Assembly (NCBI GenBank): GCA_934085565.1
Contig: CAKOHG010000002.1
Span: 62,001 to 126,000, forward strand
Length of the DNA: 64,000 nucleotides
Direction of reading: 5' to 3'
From: an uncultured Bacilli bacterium
Lineage (GTDB): Bacteria > Bacillota_I > Bacilli_A > RF39 > UBA660
The notes under the pieces are model-generated. The model was not told where the DNA came from, ran no database searches, and worked only from the letters and a program-made list of their open reading frames with translations. Of this stretch, positions 7,923 to 16,819 are shown in pieces. Numbering within the stretch: the first letter of the stretch is position 1; the number at the start of each line of letters is the position of its first letter. A program made the translations under genes and the position numbers.

Positions 7923-8429
7923 TTATGAAAAATATTTATTTAATACTTCTTGAACATAGAATTTATATTCCACCTGTTCATTATCTTGTTTTGTTTTATC
8001 AAGTAAACATAAAGGAGGAAACATAACACACCACCAATTTTCACCCGCGCCACTACCAAGAGTAATAACTAATGATTCATACTCACCGCTTGGATAATGA
8101 ACACCTTTATAGGTTTTATCAGGAAAGTAATTTTGGCCAAAGGATATGTTTGCATTAGGAGAATACTTATCCACAATCTTTGTAATTTCATTTAGATTGG
8201 CATTAATCAACTCTTTAGCTTCTGTGCTATTTTTAGCTTCTTGCATTAAAGAATCTAGTTTATTTTCTACTTCATCTTTAACTTTTATTTTAGTAGATTG
8301 ATCTAGAAAAGAGTCTGAATTTGCAATAACGCGGAAACGTATTGCATAATCAGGTATAATAATTTCTTCCTTATGTGTTACACCATAAATTATAAAAAAA
8401 AGAAATAAAATAGGAATAATTTTTTTCAT
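7923..8429 (-). CDS. spoIIR: Stage II sporulation protein R
   Basis: 168 aa with an N-terminal signal or anchor (about 1-18). SpoIIR is made in the forespore under sigma F, is secreted into the intermembrane space and triggers SpoIIGA to process pro-sigma E. Recognised by IRFRVIANSDSFLDQSTKIKV-like text (residues 30-50), the YPSGEYESLVITLGSG segment and the very conserved NWWCVMFPPLC near residue 132. It follows prmC by 39 bases, as in B. subtilis. Confidence 0.95.
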   Translation of the reverse strand: MKKIIPILFLFFIIYGVTHKEEIIIPDYAIRFRVIANSDSFLDQSTKIKVKDEVENKLDSLMQEAKNSTEAKELINANLNEITKIVDKYSPNANISFGQNYFPDKTYKGVHYPSGEYESLVITLGSGAGENWWCVMFPPLCLLDKTKQDNEQVEYKFYVQEVLNKYFS

Positions 8430-8468
8430 TTCATCACCTAATTTATTTCTGGTTTAAGATTTATTTTT

Positions 8469-9194
8469 TTATTCAATTTTTGTAAAAAAAGCAAAACGAT
8501 CTCGACCTGTTAAATCTTTTTCAATAACTAATTCGTAATCTTGCAAATAAATATCTTTTAGATTTTGTATTTTTTCACCTTGAAATGCACCAATTTCAAA
8601 AATAATATTTGTAGGTTTTTTAATCGTTTTAGAAATCTTTTCTATGATTTTTTCATAAAATTCCATTCCATCATTTTTTGCATATAAAGCAAGACTTGGC
8701 TCATATTTAGTGTTTGGACTAACATATTCATCTATGGATACATAAGGAGGATTACTTATTAAAATATCATAGTCTTCGTAAGAAACATCAAACATGGATT
8801 TATGAATAAAATCAATATCAACGTCATTAAACAAAGCATTTTCTTTAGCTAACTCTAAAGCTAACTTGGAAATATCAACGGTAGTTAGTTGGCAAGATAA
8901 GTTTTTCTTTAAGGCTATTGCTATGCAACCACTACCAGTACCTAGTTCTATTATTTTTAAGTTACGTTCCTTTTTAAACTTATCTATTATTTTTGACACG
9001 AGATATTCGGTTTCAAAACGTGGAATTAAAGCACGGTTATCCACTTTTATTTCTGTGTTCAAAAAAGGCACAGTTCCAATTAAATATTGAACAGGATAGT
9101 CTTCATTTAATTTTTCTAAAACATAATCCATATGATTTGAATATTTTTCTTTTAGCAATTGCCAGTCTGTATCTGTGATATAATCTGGTTTCAT
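8469..9194 (-). CDS. prmC: Peptide chain release factor N5-glutamine methyltransferase
   Basis: 241 aa. PrmC methylates the Gln of the GGQ motif in RF1 and RF2, raising peptide release. The SAM site is ELGTGSGCIAIAL (about 83-95) and the catalytic NPPY is at residues 148-151; IPRFETE sits near residue 60. The N-terminal helical domain is shorter than in most PrmC proteins (about 280 aa). Its ATG overlaps the stop of the upstream ADP-ribosyltransferase-like gene by ATGA, so translation is coupled to that gene rather than directly to prfA. Confidence 0.93.
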   Translation of the reverse strand: MKPDYITDTDWQLLKEKYSNHMDYVLEKLNEDYPVQYLIGTVPFLNTEIKVDNRALIPRFETEYLVSKIIDKFKKERNLKIIELGTGSGCIAIALKKNLSCQLTTVDISKLALELAKENALFNDVDIDFIHKSMFDVSYEDYDILISNPPYVSIDEYVSPNTKYEPSLALYAKNDGMEFYEKIIEKISKTIKKPTNIIFEIGAFQGEKIQNLKDIYLQDYELVIEKDLTGRDRFAFFTKIE

Positions 9195-9946
9195 AAATTT
9201 CTTTGACTTTCCTGATAATAATTTTTATCCCATACTTTTTTAGGAACAAGAATCATTTTTATATAAGCTTCTTCTTTTTCATGATCAATTTTTACATCAA
9301 TAACCTTAGCCAAATTACCACAATTTATGAGATATTCACTTTCTACATCATAAAAAGAAAGAGGCACAAAAAGACCATCTTGACTGTCTTTTGGAATAAG
9401 ATACTCTATTTGTATATTATTACCGTTATAGGCTTCCTTATTTTCCTTAAAGAAACTTTGATTAGCTAATAAAGAAGTGCTTACAAAAGAGTCATCATAG
9501 ATATATTGATTAAGAAGTGATGCTAAATCATCTAATGAAGAAATTCCAAAACGGCGAAAATTTTTTAAATCGGTTCCCCTATAAGTTGAAATATTGGTTT
9601 GTAAAGGAGTAACTTTATTAATAATTTTTTCCATATCATCAGCATATTTTAAATAATAAGCTTTATCTTCAGGAGTTAATCTACCTAAGGCTTCATAATC
9701 CCAAAAACCTCTTTTAAGAGAATTGATTCTTCCGTAAAGACGATTGGTATAAGACATTATTGTCTCTGCTTCACCATATGTAATATCAGGACTATAAGAT
9801 CTGAAATACTCATTTATTTGTTCATTATTTTTAAAAACAGTAGTTGGCTCACTTGCCGTTAAGGCAAGATAAGTATCTATATTATCTAAATTAGAACCTA
9901 TATAATCTATAGCAAAACGAGTATTATAATCTTGCTTATACTTCAT
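9191..9946 (-). CDS. Putative mono-ADP-ribosyltransferase (R-S-E class) within the prfA-prmC operon
   Basis: 251 aa without signal peptide or membrane segment, so probably cytoplasmic. The C-terminal half carries the ADP-ribosyltransferase exoenzyme motifs in order: YRGT (Arg123), FVSTS (Ser156-Thr-Ser158), then a glycine-turn region and DVESEYLINCG with E202-S-E204. R, STS and ExE define the NAD-binding R-S-E class; ExE often goes with arginine as the target residue. The N-terminal ~115 residues are helical with no recognised domain. It has its own site (GGGAG, seven bases before ATG 9946), overlaps the prfA end by 11 bases and overlaps prmC by ATGA. No antitoxin-like gene is adjacent. The target is unknown; a link to release factors or ribosomes is speculation from position. 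Confidence 0.8.
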   Translation of the reverse strand: MKYKQDYNTRFAIDYIGSNLDNIDTYLALTASEPTTVFKNNEQINEYFRSYSPDITYGEAETIMSYTNRLYGRINSLKRGFWDYEALGRLTPEDKAYYLKYADDMEKIINKVTPLQTNISTYRGTDLKNFRRFGISSLDDLASLLNQYIYDDSFVSTSLLANQSFFKENKEAYNGNNIQIEYLIPKDSQDGLFVPLSFYDVESEYLINCGNLAKVIDVKIDHEKEEAYIKMILVPKKVWDKNYYQESQRNL

Positions 9947-11003
9947 TTAGATCTCCCTGTAACTTTCTTTTTAAATCTTCTGTAATTAAAGCATCAATAA
10001 TAGGTTCCAAGTCGCCATCCATAACTCTGTCTAAAGACATAATAGAAAAACCGATTCGATGGTCTGTTACCCTATTTTGTGGATAATTATAAGTTCTTAT
10101 TTTTTCAGAACGGTCACCTGTACCAATTTTACTTTTTCTTTCCGTTCCTAATGAAGCTTCTTTTTCTTGCTGCATTTGGTCATACAACTTAATTTTTAAT
10201 AGTTGCATTGCTTTATCTTTATTACGAAGTTGACTTCTTTCATTTTGACACGTTACAACTGTATTTGTTGGTAAATGGGTAATACGAACGGCTGAATTAG
10301 CCGTATTGACACTTTGTCCTCCCGCTCCACTAGAATGATAAACATCAATTTTCAAATCACTTTCTTTAATATCAATATCGATATCATCAAGTTCTGGCAT
10401 AACTAAAACGGTTGCAGTAGAAGTATGTACACGACCTTGTGTTTCCGTAACAGGTACTCTTTGAACACGATGGGCACCACTTTCATATTTTAATTTAGAA
10501 TATACATTTTCACCTTTAATGATACATTCTACTTGAGAAAATCCTCCTGAAGCCCCTTCTATTTCATGGTTAATTTCTATTTTCCAACCATTTTTTTCAG
10601 CATAGTAAGTATACATTCTTAAAAGGTCACCAGCAAAAATATTAGCTTCATCGCCACCAGCAGCACCTCTTATTTCCATGATGACATTTTTAGTATCATT
10701 TTCATCTTTTGGAATTAATAAAATTTCTAATTCATTATTTAAATTATCAATTTTTTGACTGTTTTCGGCAATTTCTAATTCAGCCATTTCTCGAAAGTCT
10801 GGGTCATTAACTAATGATTTGGCTTCTTCAATATTTTTTTCGCATTCTAACAATTCATCGTATTTCAAAACAATTTCTTTTAAATCACTTTGCTCTTTTG
10901 AGAGAGTTTTTAATTTTTTAAAGTCGCTCATAATATCTGGTTGCATTAATTGTTCATTTACTTCTTCATAACGAGCTTTAATACTTTCTAATTTTTCTTT
11001 CAT
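9936..11003 (-). CDS. prfA: Peptide chain release factor 1
   Basis: 355 aa. RF1 reads UAA and UAG and triggers peptide release. The stop-codon tripeptide PVT is at 184-186 (PxT identifies RF1, not RF2) and the catalytic GGQ at 228-230 within SSGAGGQSVN. IRGAAGGDEA lies near residue 111. In B. subtilis prmC follows directly; here an ADP-ribosyltransferase-like gene intervenes. It is nine bases downstream of rpoE. Confidence 0.97.
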   Translation of the reverse strand: MKEKLESIKARYEEVNEQLMQPDIMSDFKKLKTLSKEQSDLKEIVLKYDELLECEKNIEEAKSLVNDPDFREMAELEIAENSQKIDNLNNELEILLIPKDENDTKNVIMEIRGAAGGDEANIFAGDLLRMYTYYAEKNGWKIEINHEIEGASGGFSQVECIIKGENVYSKLKYESGAHRVQRVPVTETQGRVHTSTATVLVMPELDDIDIDIKESDLKIDVYHSSGAGGQSVNTANSAVRITHLPTNTVVTCQNERSQLRNKDKAMQLLKIKLYDQMQQEKEASLGTERKSKIGTGDRSEKIRTYNYPQNRVTDHRIGFSIMSLDRVMDGDLEPIIDALITEDLKRKLQGDLNEV

Positions 11004-11011
11004 AAAGACTC

Positions 11012-11443
11012 CTATTCTGACATATTGTCTTCGTCATCGATAACAACTAAATCTTTTAAGTCATTATCACTGTCATCCTCTACTTCGTCTTCGTCATAAT
11101 AATTATCATCTACGTCCGTTTCTTCTACTTCTTCATCTGGTTCTTCTGTTTCTTCTTCAAAATCATCATCTTCTTCAACGACTAATTTTTCACTATGACG
11201 AGATTTTAAATCCCAAAAACCGTTTTCTAACATAATGAATTTTTTATCTGTTGTTAAGATTTCAAAAAAGTCACCTATTAAATTTTCATAGTCAGCTTCA
11301 CTTAAGCCTTTTAAATCACAAACTTGACGAAATAAATCCGTGATTTTCATTTTTTTATTAGTTTCTTCTAAGATTTTGTATGCTAATTCATCATATCCTA
11401 AATTTTCAATTTCTTCTTCTGTTAACTCGTTTAATTTTTTCAT
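11012..11443 (-). CDS. rpoE: RNA polymerase delta subunit
   Basis: 143 aa. Delta increases promoter selectivity and RNA polymerase recycling and is found in Bacilli. The N-terminal HARE-HTH domain (about 1-90) includes LAYKILEETNKKMKITDLF and FIMLENGFWDLKSRH. The C-terminal ~50 residues are almost wholly Asp and Glu, the typical disordered acidic tail. It lies between argS and prfA on the same strand with short gaps, suggesting one transcript. Its presence is one of the better lineage markers in the window. Confidence 0.93.
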   Translation of the reverse strand: MKKLNELTEEEIENLGYDELAYKILEETNKKMKITDLFRQVCDLKGLSEADYENLIGDFFEILTTDKKFIMLENGFWDLKSRHSEKLVVEEDDDFEEETEEPDEEVEETDVDDNYYDEDEVEDDSDNDLKDLVVIDDEDNMSE

Positions 11444-11446
11444 TAT

Positions 11447-13129
11447 TTACATCCTTTCTGGTATCTTAATACTTAATATATTTAATAAATCTTTAATAAT
11501 ACTATTCGTTAAATTAAGTATGCAAAGCCAATTTTGCTTTTTTTCTTCTTCTTTTAAATTATTTATATGATTATTTTCATAAAATGCGTTCATATTTACA
11601 CATAAATCATAAATATAATTAGCAATAACAGATGGCATTTTATCTTCTACGGCTAAGTTGATAACTTGTTCTAACTCAATTAATTTGAGTCTTAAGTCTC
11701 TGTCTTCTTTATTATAGATAGTATTATTCAAATTTATATCATTTAAATTAAATTGTTTTAATATATTTTGCACACGCAAATAAGTATATAAAATATAAGG
11801 CCCTGTTTTGCCTGTTGTTTGAGAAAATTTAGCAATATCAAAGATGTAATCTTTTTCACGATTATTTTGTAAATCGGCAAATTTAATAATAGCATTTACT
11901 AAAATATCTAAATCTTCTTCAGACATGTTTTGATTTTTTTCACTCGATGTCGTAAATATTTCTTTGGTTTCTTTAAATAAATCATCTAGTTTAGGAGTAT
12001 GACCAGATCTTGTTTTAAATGGTTTGCCATCTTTACCATTAACAGTCCCAAAACCTAAAAATTCAAATTTTTGTCTCAAACCTAATTTTTCACAAACTCT
12101 AAAAACAGATTCAAAGTGAAGATTTTGTCTTCTATCAGCAACATACAAAATTTCATCAGGATTAAAATCTAAAACTCTTTCTTTGATTGTTCCTAAATCG
12201 GTAGTGCCATATAAATAAGCTCCATTACTTTTTTGATAAATAAGTGGGGGCAATTCTTTCGTGTCAGTTTCTTTTTTGACTTCAATAATCTTGGCGCCTT
12301 CACTTTCTTCTAATAAGTTTTTAGCTTTTAAATCTTTAGTTAACATTTGGATATAAGGATAAGAATCACTTTCCCCATACCAATAATCAAAAGAAACATC
12401 TAAATAGTCATAAATACGTTTAATGTCATCCCCTGATAATTTACGAATCACTTTGAAATATTCTTGATAAATTTCATTGCCATCTTGTAATTCTTTGGTT
12501 ATTAAAGCACATTTATTTTTCACTTCTTCATTTTCTTTGCATAATTGACTCATTTGAGGATAAATTTCTTCCAACATAGAAAGGGTGATTTCATGAGGAG
12601 CGACATTTTTTTCTTGTAAACCATAAATAACTTGACCTATTTGTAAGCCATAATCTCCTAAATGTACATCTGATATTACGTTATGACCCATGAATTTTAA
12701 CATTCTTTTTATAGATTCACCAACCACAGCACTTCTTAAATGTCCTACGTGAAGAGGTTTCGCGATATTCGGTCCTCCATAATCAATTACGATAGTTTTT
12801 TTCTCTGGTTTCTTTATATTATAAAGAGGATTTGTTAACATGTCATTTAATGTTTCATTTATAAAAGTATCACTTAAAGTAAAATTAACAAATCCAGGTG
12901 CCACAAAATCTACTTGGCTAAAATAATCATGTCCTTTCATTTTTTCTACAATAAGAGAAGCAATATCTAAAGGATTTTTATGATACATTTTAGCAAGTTT
13001 AAATGCTCCATCAAATTGATAATCGCATAAGTCTTTACGATTAGAGATAATTACTTCCGGATTATCTAAAGGCATTTCTAATTCTTCTAAAATTTGTTTT
13101 AAAAGACTTTCTATTTTATTCGTTATCAT
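11447..13129 (-). CDS. argS: Arginyl-tRNA synthetase
   Basis: 560 aa class I synthetase. The HIGH-type motif HVGH is at 127-130 within PLHVGHLRSA. KTRSG in the KMSK position is degenerate, as is usual for ArgRS. The N-terminal Add-1-like domain (1-105) and C-terminal helical DALR domain (about 440-560) are both there. The start overlaps the ywiB stop (13126-13129, ATGA). argS next to rpoE and a DUF1934 gene is a Bacilli arrangement. Confidence 0.96.
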   Translation of the reverse strand: MITNKIESLLKQILEELEMPLDNPEVIISNRKDLCDYQFDGAFKLAKMYHKNPLDIASLIVEKMKGHDYFSQVDFVAPGFVNFTLSDTFINETLNDMLTNPLYNIKKPEKKTIVIDYGGPNIAKPLHVGHLRSAVVGESIKRMLKFMGHNVISDVHLGDYGLQIGQVIYGLQEKNVAPHEITLSMLEEIYPQMSQLCKENEEVKNKCALITKELQDGNEIYQEYFKVIRKLSGDDIKRIYDYLDVSFDYWYGESDSYPYIQMLTKDLKAKNLLEESEGAKIIEVKKETDTKELPPLIYQKSNGAYLYGTTDLGTIKERVLDFNPDEILYVADRRQNLHFESVFRVCEKLGLRQKFEFLGFGTVNGKDGKPFKTRSGHTPKLDDLFKETKEIFTTSSEKNQNMSEEDLDILVNAIIKFADLQNNREKDYIFDIAKFSQTTGKTGPYILYTYLRVQNILKQFNLNDINLNNTIYNKEDRDLRLKLIELEQVINLAVEDKMPSVIANYIYDLCVNMNAFYENNHINNLKEEEKKQNWLCILNLTNSIIKDLLNILSIKIPERM

Positions 13130-13476
13130 TTTTGGTCACCTTCTAATTCGATACAAACTTCTGTTTCTTCGTCATCCGTTTCTATGAAATATTTCAAAGT
13201 TATCATATTTTTCACTTTCATAAGATTAGCATACTCTACTTGAACTTGCAAGTAATAACTCTCCTTTTTCAAACGAATTTCACTGGTTTGTTCTTTTATA
13301 TTTAAGAAAAAAGAATAATCATCATTTTCTCTTGTAAATTCCATATTTTCTAAATCTAAGCAATGCTTCATGTCTTCCCATTCAAATGTTAAAATATTAT
13401 CTTCCAGTTCATAAGGAACACGTTTAGCATTAGCAATGATTTTACCTCTTTTTTTTATATCACAATTTAATTGCAT
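13126..13476 (-). CDS. DUF1934 (YwiB-like) beta-barrel protein
   Basis: 116 aa from ATG 13476 (AAGGA nine bases upstream; the ATG nine bases earlier sits directly against the same AAGGA with no spacing). Alternating beta strands, as in MQLNCDIKKRGK and YYLQVQVEYANL, resemble the DUF1934 calycin-like fold. In B. subtilis ywiB precedes argS. The end overlaps argS by four bases, so they are coupled. No biochemical function is known for the family. Confidence 0.75.
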   Translation of the reverse strand: MQLNCDIKKRGKIIANAKRVPYELEDNILTFEWEDMKHCLDLENMEFTRENDDYSFFLNIKEQTSEIRLKKESYYLQVQVEYANLMKVKNMITLKYFIETDDEETEVCIELEGDQK

Positions 13477-13592
13477 GGGAATCATTCCTTTTTTCCGGTA
13501 CATTATAACATGCTTTTTATAGAAAAAGAAGAACTTTTTTTAAGACTTATATTTTGCTAAGAAAATTCCATAATAAAATTAGGTGAAAATGA

Positions 13593-15524
13593 ATGAAACT
13601 AGTTAAATTTAGTATGAAATTTTGCTTATTCACATTTTTAAGTGCTATCGTGGTTCTTATTGGTATTTATGTATATGCTTTTTTTTCGCCAAAGCTAGAA
13701 CTTAAAAATATGGGTAAAATTTTTCTTTATGATAGTGCTGAAAATCTTATTTATCAAGGCTCAGGCTCCAATGATTGGATAAGTTTAGATGATATATCTA
13801 GTGATTTAAAAAATGCTGTTATTAGTGTAGAAGATAAAAGTTTTTATCATCATTTAGGTTTTGATATTCCAAGGATAGGAAAAGCCCTTATCACTAATTT
13901 TTTAAATAACACACGACAAGGGGCTTCCACAATATCGCAACAATATATAAAAAATATGTTTTTAACTTTTGACCAGACATGGGCAAGAAAAATTGAAGAA
14001 GCTTTTTTAACGATTGAATTAGAAGTACATTATAGTAAGGATAATATTTTAGAGGGATATTTAAATACCATTAATTATGGTGAAGGAAACTACGGTATTG
14101 AAGACGCAAGTAAATATTATTTTAATAAAAGTAGTAAAGATTTAACATTGGAAGAAGCCATTATGTTAGCTGGTATCCCTAAAAATCCTAGTAATTATAA
14201 TCCAGTAAGTGATTATGACGCTTGTATTAAAAGAGCTTGGGTTGTCGCAGATGCGATGAAAAAAAATGGGCTATTAAATGATGAAGAATATAACAATCTT
14301 TTTCAAAATGAAATTCCAATTTATGGAAAAAGAGATGAAAATAACTCCCAAATGATTTTGTATTATCAAGACGCCGTTTTAACGGAGTTAAATAGTATAA
14401 AATCCGTTCCAACTTCTTTATTAGATTCAGGAGGGTTAAAAATTTATACAACCTTAGATAAAGAAGTAGAAGCTTCTTTAGAAAATACTATTTTAAGTTA
14501 CATGGGTAATCAAACGGAACTGCAAGTAGCAAGTGTCATCGTAGAACCTACAACTGGCAAAGTAAAAGCGTTATCAGGTGGTCTTAATTATGCCAAAAGT
14601 CAATATAATCGTGCAACAAAAGCGAAAAGACAAGTTGGAAGTACGATGAAACCATTTTTATATTATGCGGCTTTAGAAAACGGGCTTGTTTCCTCTTCTA
14701 CTTTTAAAAGTGAACAAACCTCTTTCCATTTTGCCAATAATCAGATTTATTCCCCTAATAATTATAATCAAATTTATGCCAATAAAGATATTACCATGGC
14801 AGCGGCGATTGCTTACTCCGACAATATTTATGCAGTAAAAACACATTTATTTTTAGGAACAGATGTTCTTGTAGAAACCGCTAAAAAAGTTGGCATTAAA
14901 GAAGAACTTACCGGAAACCCTTCTCTTGCTTTAGGAACCAGTGAGTTAAATATGCTTGATTTTGCGCATGGTTATACAACGCTTGCCAATGGTGGCGATG
15001 AAATAGAACCTTACTTTATCGAAAAAGTAGAAGATTTAGAAGGAAATATTTTATATGAACATAAAGAAAAACATAATATCGTTTTAAATAGTAATTACGT
15101 CTATATTTTAAATGAAATGATGACCAATACCACTAACAAAAGTTTTTCTAGTTATACGACTCCGACTGCCTTATCATTGTCTGATAGAATGACTAGAAAA
15201 TATGCTCTCAAAACCGGAACCACAAATACAGATTCTTGGAGTGTTGGTTATACTCCAGATTTAATGATGATGGTTTGGACAGGAAATGATGAGGCTCACG
15301 AGGTAGACGCGAAAGCTAGTTACTATTCCAAAAATATATGGTTAGATACTATGGAAAAAGTTTTAAAAACAGATAATTGGTATGAAAAACCGCAAAACGT
15401 GATTGGTGTGGTTAAAAATGGGGTGACAGGTGAGGAAAATTCTAAAGAAAATAGTACTATTTTTTATTATGTTAAAGGTTCTGAAATAGAAACTGTCAGT
15501 AAAGAAGAAAAAAATAATGACTAG
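13593..15524 (+). CDS. Class A penicillin-binding protein (glycosyltransferase-transpeptidase)
   Basis: 643 aa, bifunctional peptidoglycan polymerase and cross-linker, anchored by one N-terminal helix (about 10-31). The GT51 domain has the catalytic Glu80 in VEDKSFYHHLGFD, then GASTISQQY. The transpeptidase has STMK (Ser350, Lys353), SDN in AYSDNIYAV, and KTGT (Lys540). It is the only plus-strand gene in the first 23 kb after agrD and has about 90 bases upstream to the divergent ywiB. Such a PBP beside noc is not the B. subtilis order. PBP1A-like by architecture; which paralogue is uncertain. Confidence 0.93.
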   Translation: MKLVKFSMKFCLFTFLSAIVVLIGIYVYAFFSPKLELKNMGKIFLYDSAENLIYQGSGSNDWISLDDISSDLKNAVISVEDKSFYHHLGFDIPRIGKALITNFLNNTRQGASTISQQYIKNMFLTFDQTWARKIEEAFLTIELEVHYSKDNILEGYLNTINYGEGNYGIEDASKYYFNKSSKDLTLEEAIMLAGIPKNPSNYNPVSDYDACIKRAWVVADAMKKNGLLNDEEYNNLFQNEIPIYGKRDENNSQMILYYQDAVLTELNSIKSVPTSLLDSGGLKIYTTLDKEVEASLENTILSYMGNQTELQVASVIVEPTTGKVKALSGGLNYAKSQYNRATKAKRQVGSTMKPFLYYAALENGLVSSSTFKSEQTSFHFANNQIYSPNNYNQIYANKDITMAAAIAYSDNIYAVKTHLFLGTDVLVETAKKVGIKEELTGNPSLALGTSELNMLDFAHGYTTLANGGDEIEPYFIEKVEDLEGNILYEHKEKHNIVLNSNYVYILNEMMTNTTNKSFSSYTTPTALSLSDRMTRKYALKTGTTNTDSWSVGYTPDLMMMVWTGNDEAHEVDAKASYYSKNIWLDTMEKVLKTDNWYEKPQNVIGVVKNGVTGEENSKENSTIFYYVKGSEIETVSKEEKNND

Positions 15525-15545
15525 AAAACTCTAATCATTATTTTT
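15510..15545. terminator. Bidirectional terminator between the PBP gene and noc
   Basis: The 11-base arms AAAAATAATGA (15510-15520) and TCATTATTTTT (15535-15545) enclose a 14-base loop. The hairpin contains both stop codons of the convergent genes. Confidence 0.8.
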
Positions 15546-16691
15546 AATATTAATTGTCATTTGATAATTTCCAGCTAAATCAAGTTCATCTAAACTAATT
15601 TTGAAACCTCTTTCTTCTAAGGAAGAGACTAAATTTCTGATTTCCCCAATAGCTGTTTTTAAATCAAGTCCTTTTTCTTCTTTAACGATAGAAGAATAAT
15701 TAGGATCAAGTTTGATAACAGAGTCCATTGGGTCCACAATTTCTTCTTCAGGATCATTTTTGATTTCTTCTATTTGATTTACATTTTTATTATTATCTTG
15801 TTTATCAAAGAAAAATGGCATAATAGTATCTTCTTCTTTTGGTGTAGAAAAATCATCTAAAACTTCAATAGAACTTGGTGTTACCACTGGTTTGGTATCA
15901 TTATTTATAGCCACATTAATATTTACCGCTTCATCTTCTAAGAAATTAAAGAATTTATTAGACGTTGGTGCTGGATTATTATTTGGCAATTCTATTTCTT
16001 TATTGTTAGTATCTATTTTAATATCTTGACTATTATTCATGATGGTATTAATATCTGGTGTTTTATTTACGACAGGAATATCATCATTAGTACCTTTTGC
16101 TTTTTTAATAGCTGCGTCTAAATCTTTTACGTTCCATCTATTAGAAATAATCTTTTTTAACCATTCAGCTTGTTCTTCTTTTGGAAGAGCAAGAAGACTT
16201 CTGGCATGACGTTCACCTATCTTATTTTGAAGTAGAGCGTCTTGAACTTCTGGTACTAAATTTAAAAGACGAAGTTTGTTAGCTATGGTACTTTGACTGA
16301 CACCCATTTTTTTAGCCAATTGTTCTTGAGTCATATAACCACGATCTAATAAATTTTTATATGATTTAGCTTCCTCTATCGCGGTTAAATTTCTTCTTTG
16401 GATATTTTCAACTAAAGCAATTTCTGCACTTTTGTTATCATCGATGTCTGAGATAATTGCTGGAACGGTTCTTAGTCCTGCCATAGTAGATGCTTTATAT
16501 CTCCTTTCGCCTGCGATAATCTCATATTTATCGCCTAATCTTCTTAAAACTAAAGGTTGTATAATACCATGTTGTTTAATAGATTCTGATAATTCTTTTA
16601 ATCCCTCTTCGTCAAACGCAAGTCGTGGTTGAAAACGATTTGGTATGATATCTTCTATAGGTACTTGTATTACTTTTTGATCTGTATTCAC
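15531..16691 (-). CDS. noc: Nucleoid occlusion protein Noc (ParB/Spo0J family CTPase)
   Basis: 386 aa. The ParB N-domain (10-100) has the CTP-binding AGERRY (60-65) and ENIQRR (95-100) boxes; a helix-turn-helix core spans about 115-170. The residues that separate Noc from ParB are Q133 and K139 in SQSTIANKLRLL, N144 and R161 in GERHAR. This gives Q-K-N-R against Q-K-K-R in Noc and R-T-A-G in ParB, so it should bind Noc sites, four of which occur at 35-44 kb. It starts with GTG right after an in-frame TAA, so the N-terminal membrane-binding helix of B. subtilis Noc is absent. A low-complexity linker (about 200-315) precedes the C-terminal dimerisation region. It follows rsmG, as in B. subtilis, but soj and spo0J are not adjacent. 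Confidence 0.88.
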   Translation of the reverse strand: MNTDQKVIQVPIEDIIPNRFQPRLAFDEEGLKELSESIKQHGIIQPLVLRRLGDKYEIIAGERRYKASTMAGLRTVPAIISDIDDNKSAEIALVENIQRRNLTAIEEAKSYKNLLDRGYMTQEQLAKKMGVSQSTIANKLRLLNLVPEVQDALLQNKIGERHARSLLALPKEEQAEWLKKIISNRWNVKDLDAAIKKAKGTNDDIPVVNKTPDINTIMNNSQDIKIDTNNKEIELPNNNPAPTSNKFFNFLEDEAVNINVAINNDTKPVVTPSSIEVLDDFSTPKEEDTIMPFFFDKQDNNKNVNQIEEIKNDPEEEIVDPMDSVIKLDPNYSSIVKEEKGLDLKTAIGEIRNLVSSLEERGFKISLDELDLAGNYQMTINIKNND

Positions 16692-16787
16692 TTAAAATCA
16701 GCCCCTTACCGCTTATTGTACTATATTACTAATTCTATCAGTAAATGAAAAAATAAGCAATAGCTTTTTATATTTAAATCTTTTAGA

Positions 16788-16819
16788 AAAAGAAGCAATT
16801 TTATAGTTTTTGCTTCTTT
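16788..16819 (-). terminator. Terminator at the end of rsmG
   Basis: Arms AAAGAAGCAA and TTGCTTCTTT around the rsmG stop codon, with a T run on the minus strand. It separates rsmG from noc. Confidence 0.75.

Noticed and set aside
15531..16691. Annotation as chromosome-partition ParB (Spo0J)
   Set aside because: Specificity residues Q133, K139 and R161, the position after rsmG and the nearby Noc palindromes favour Noc.
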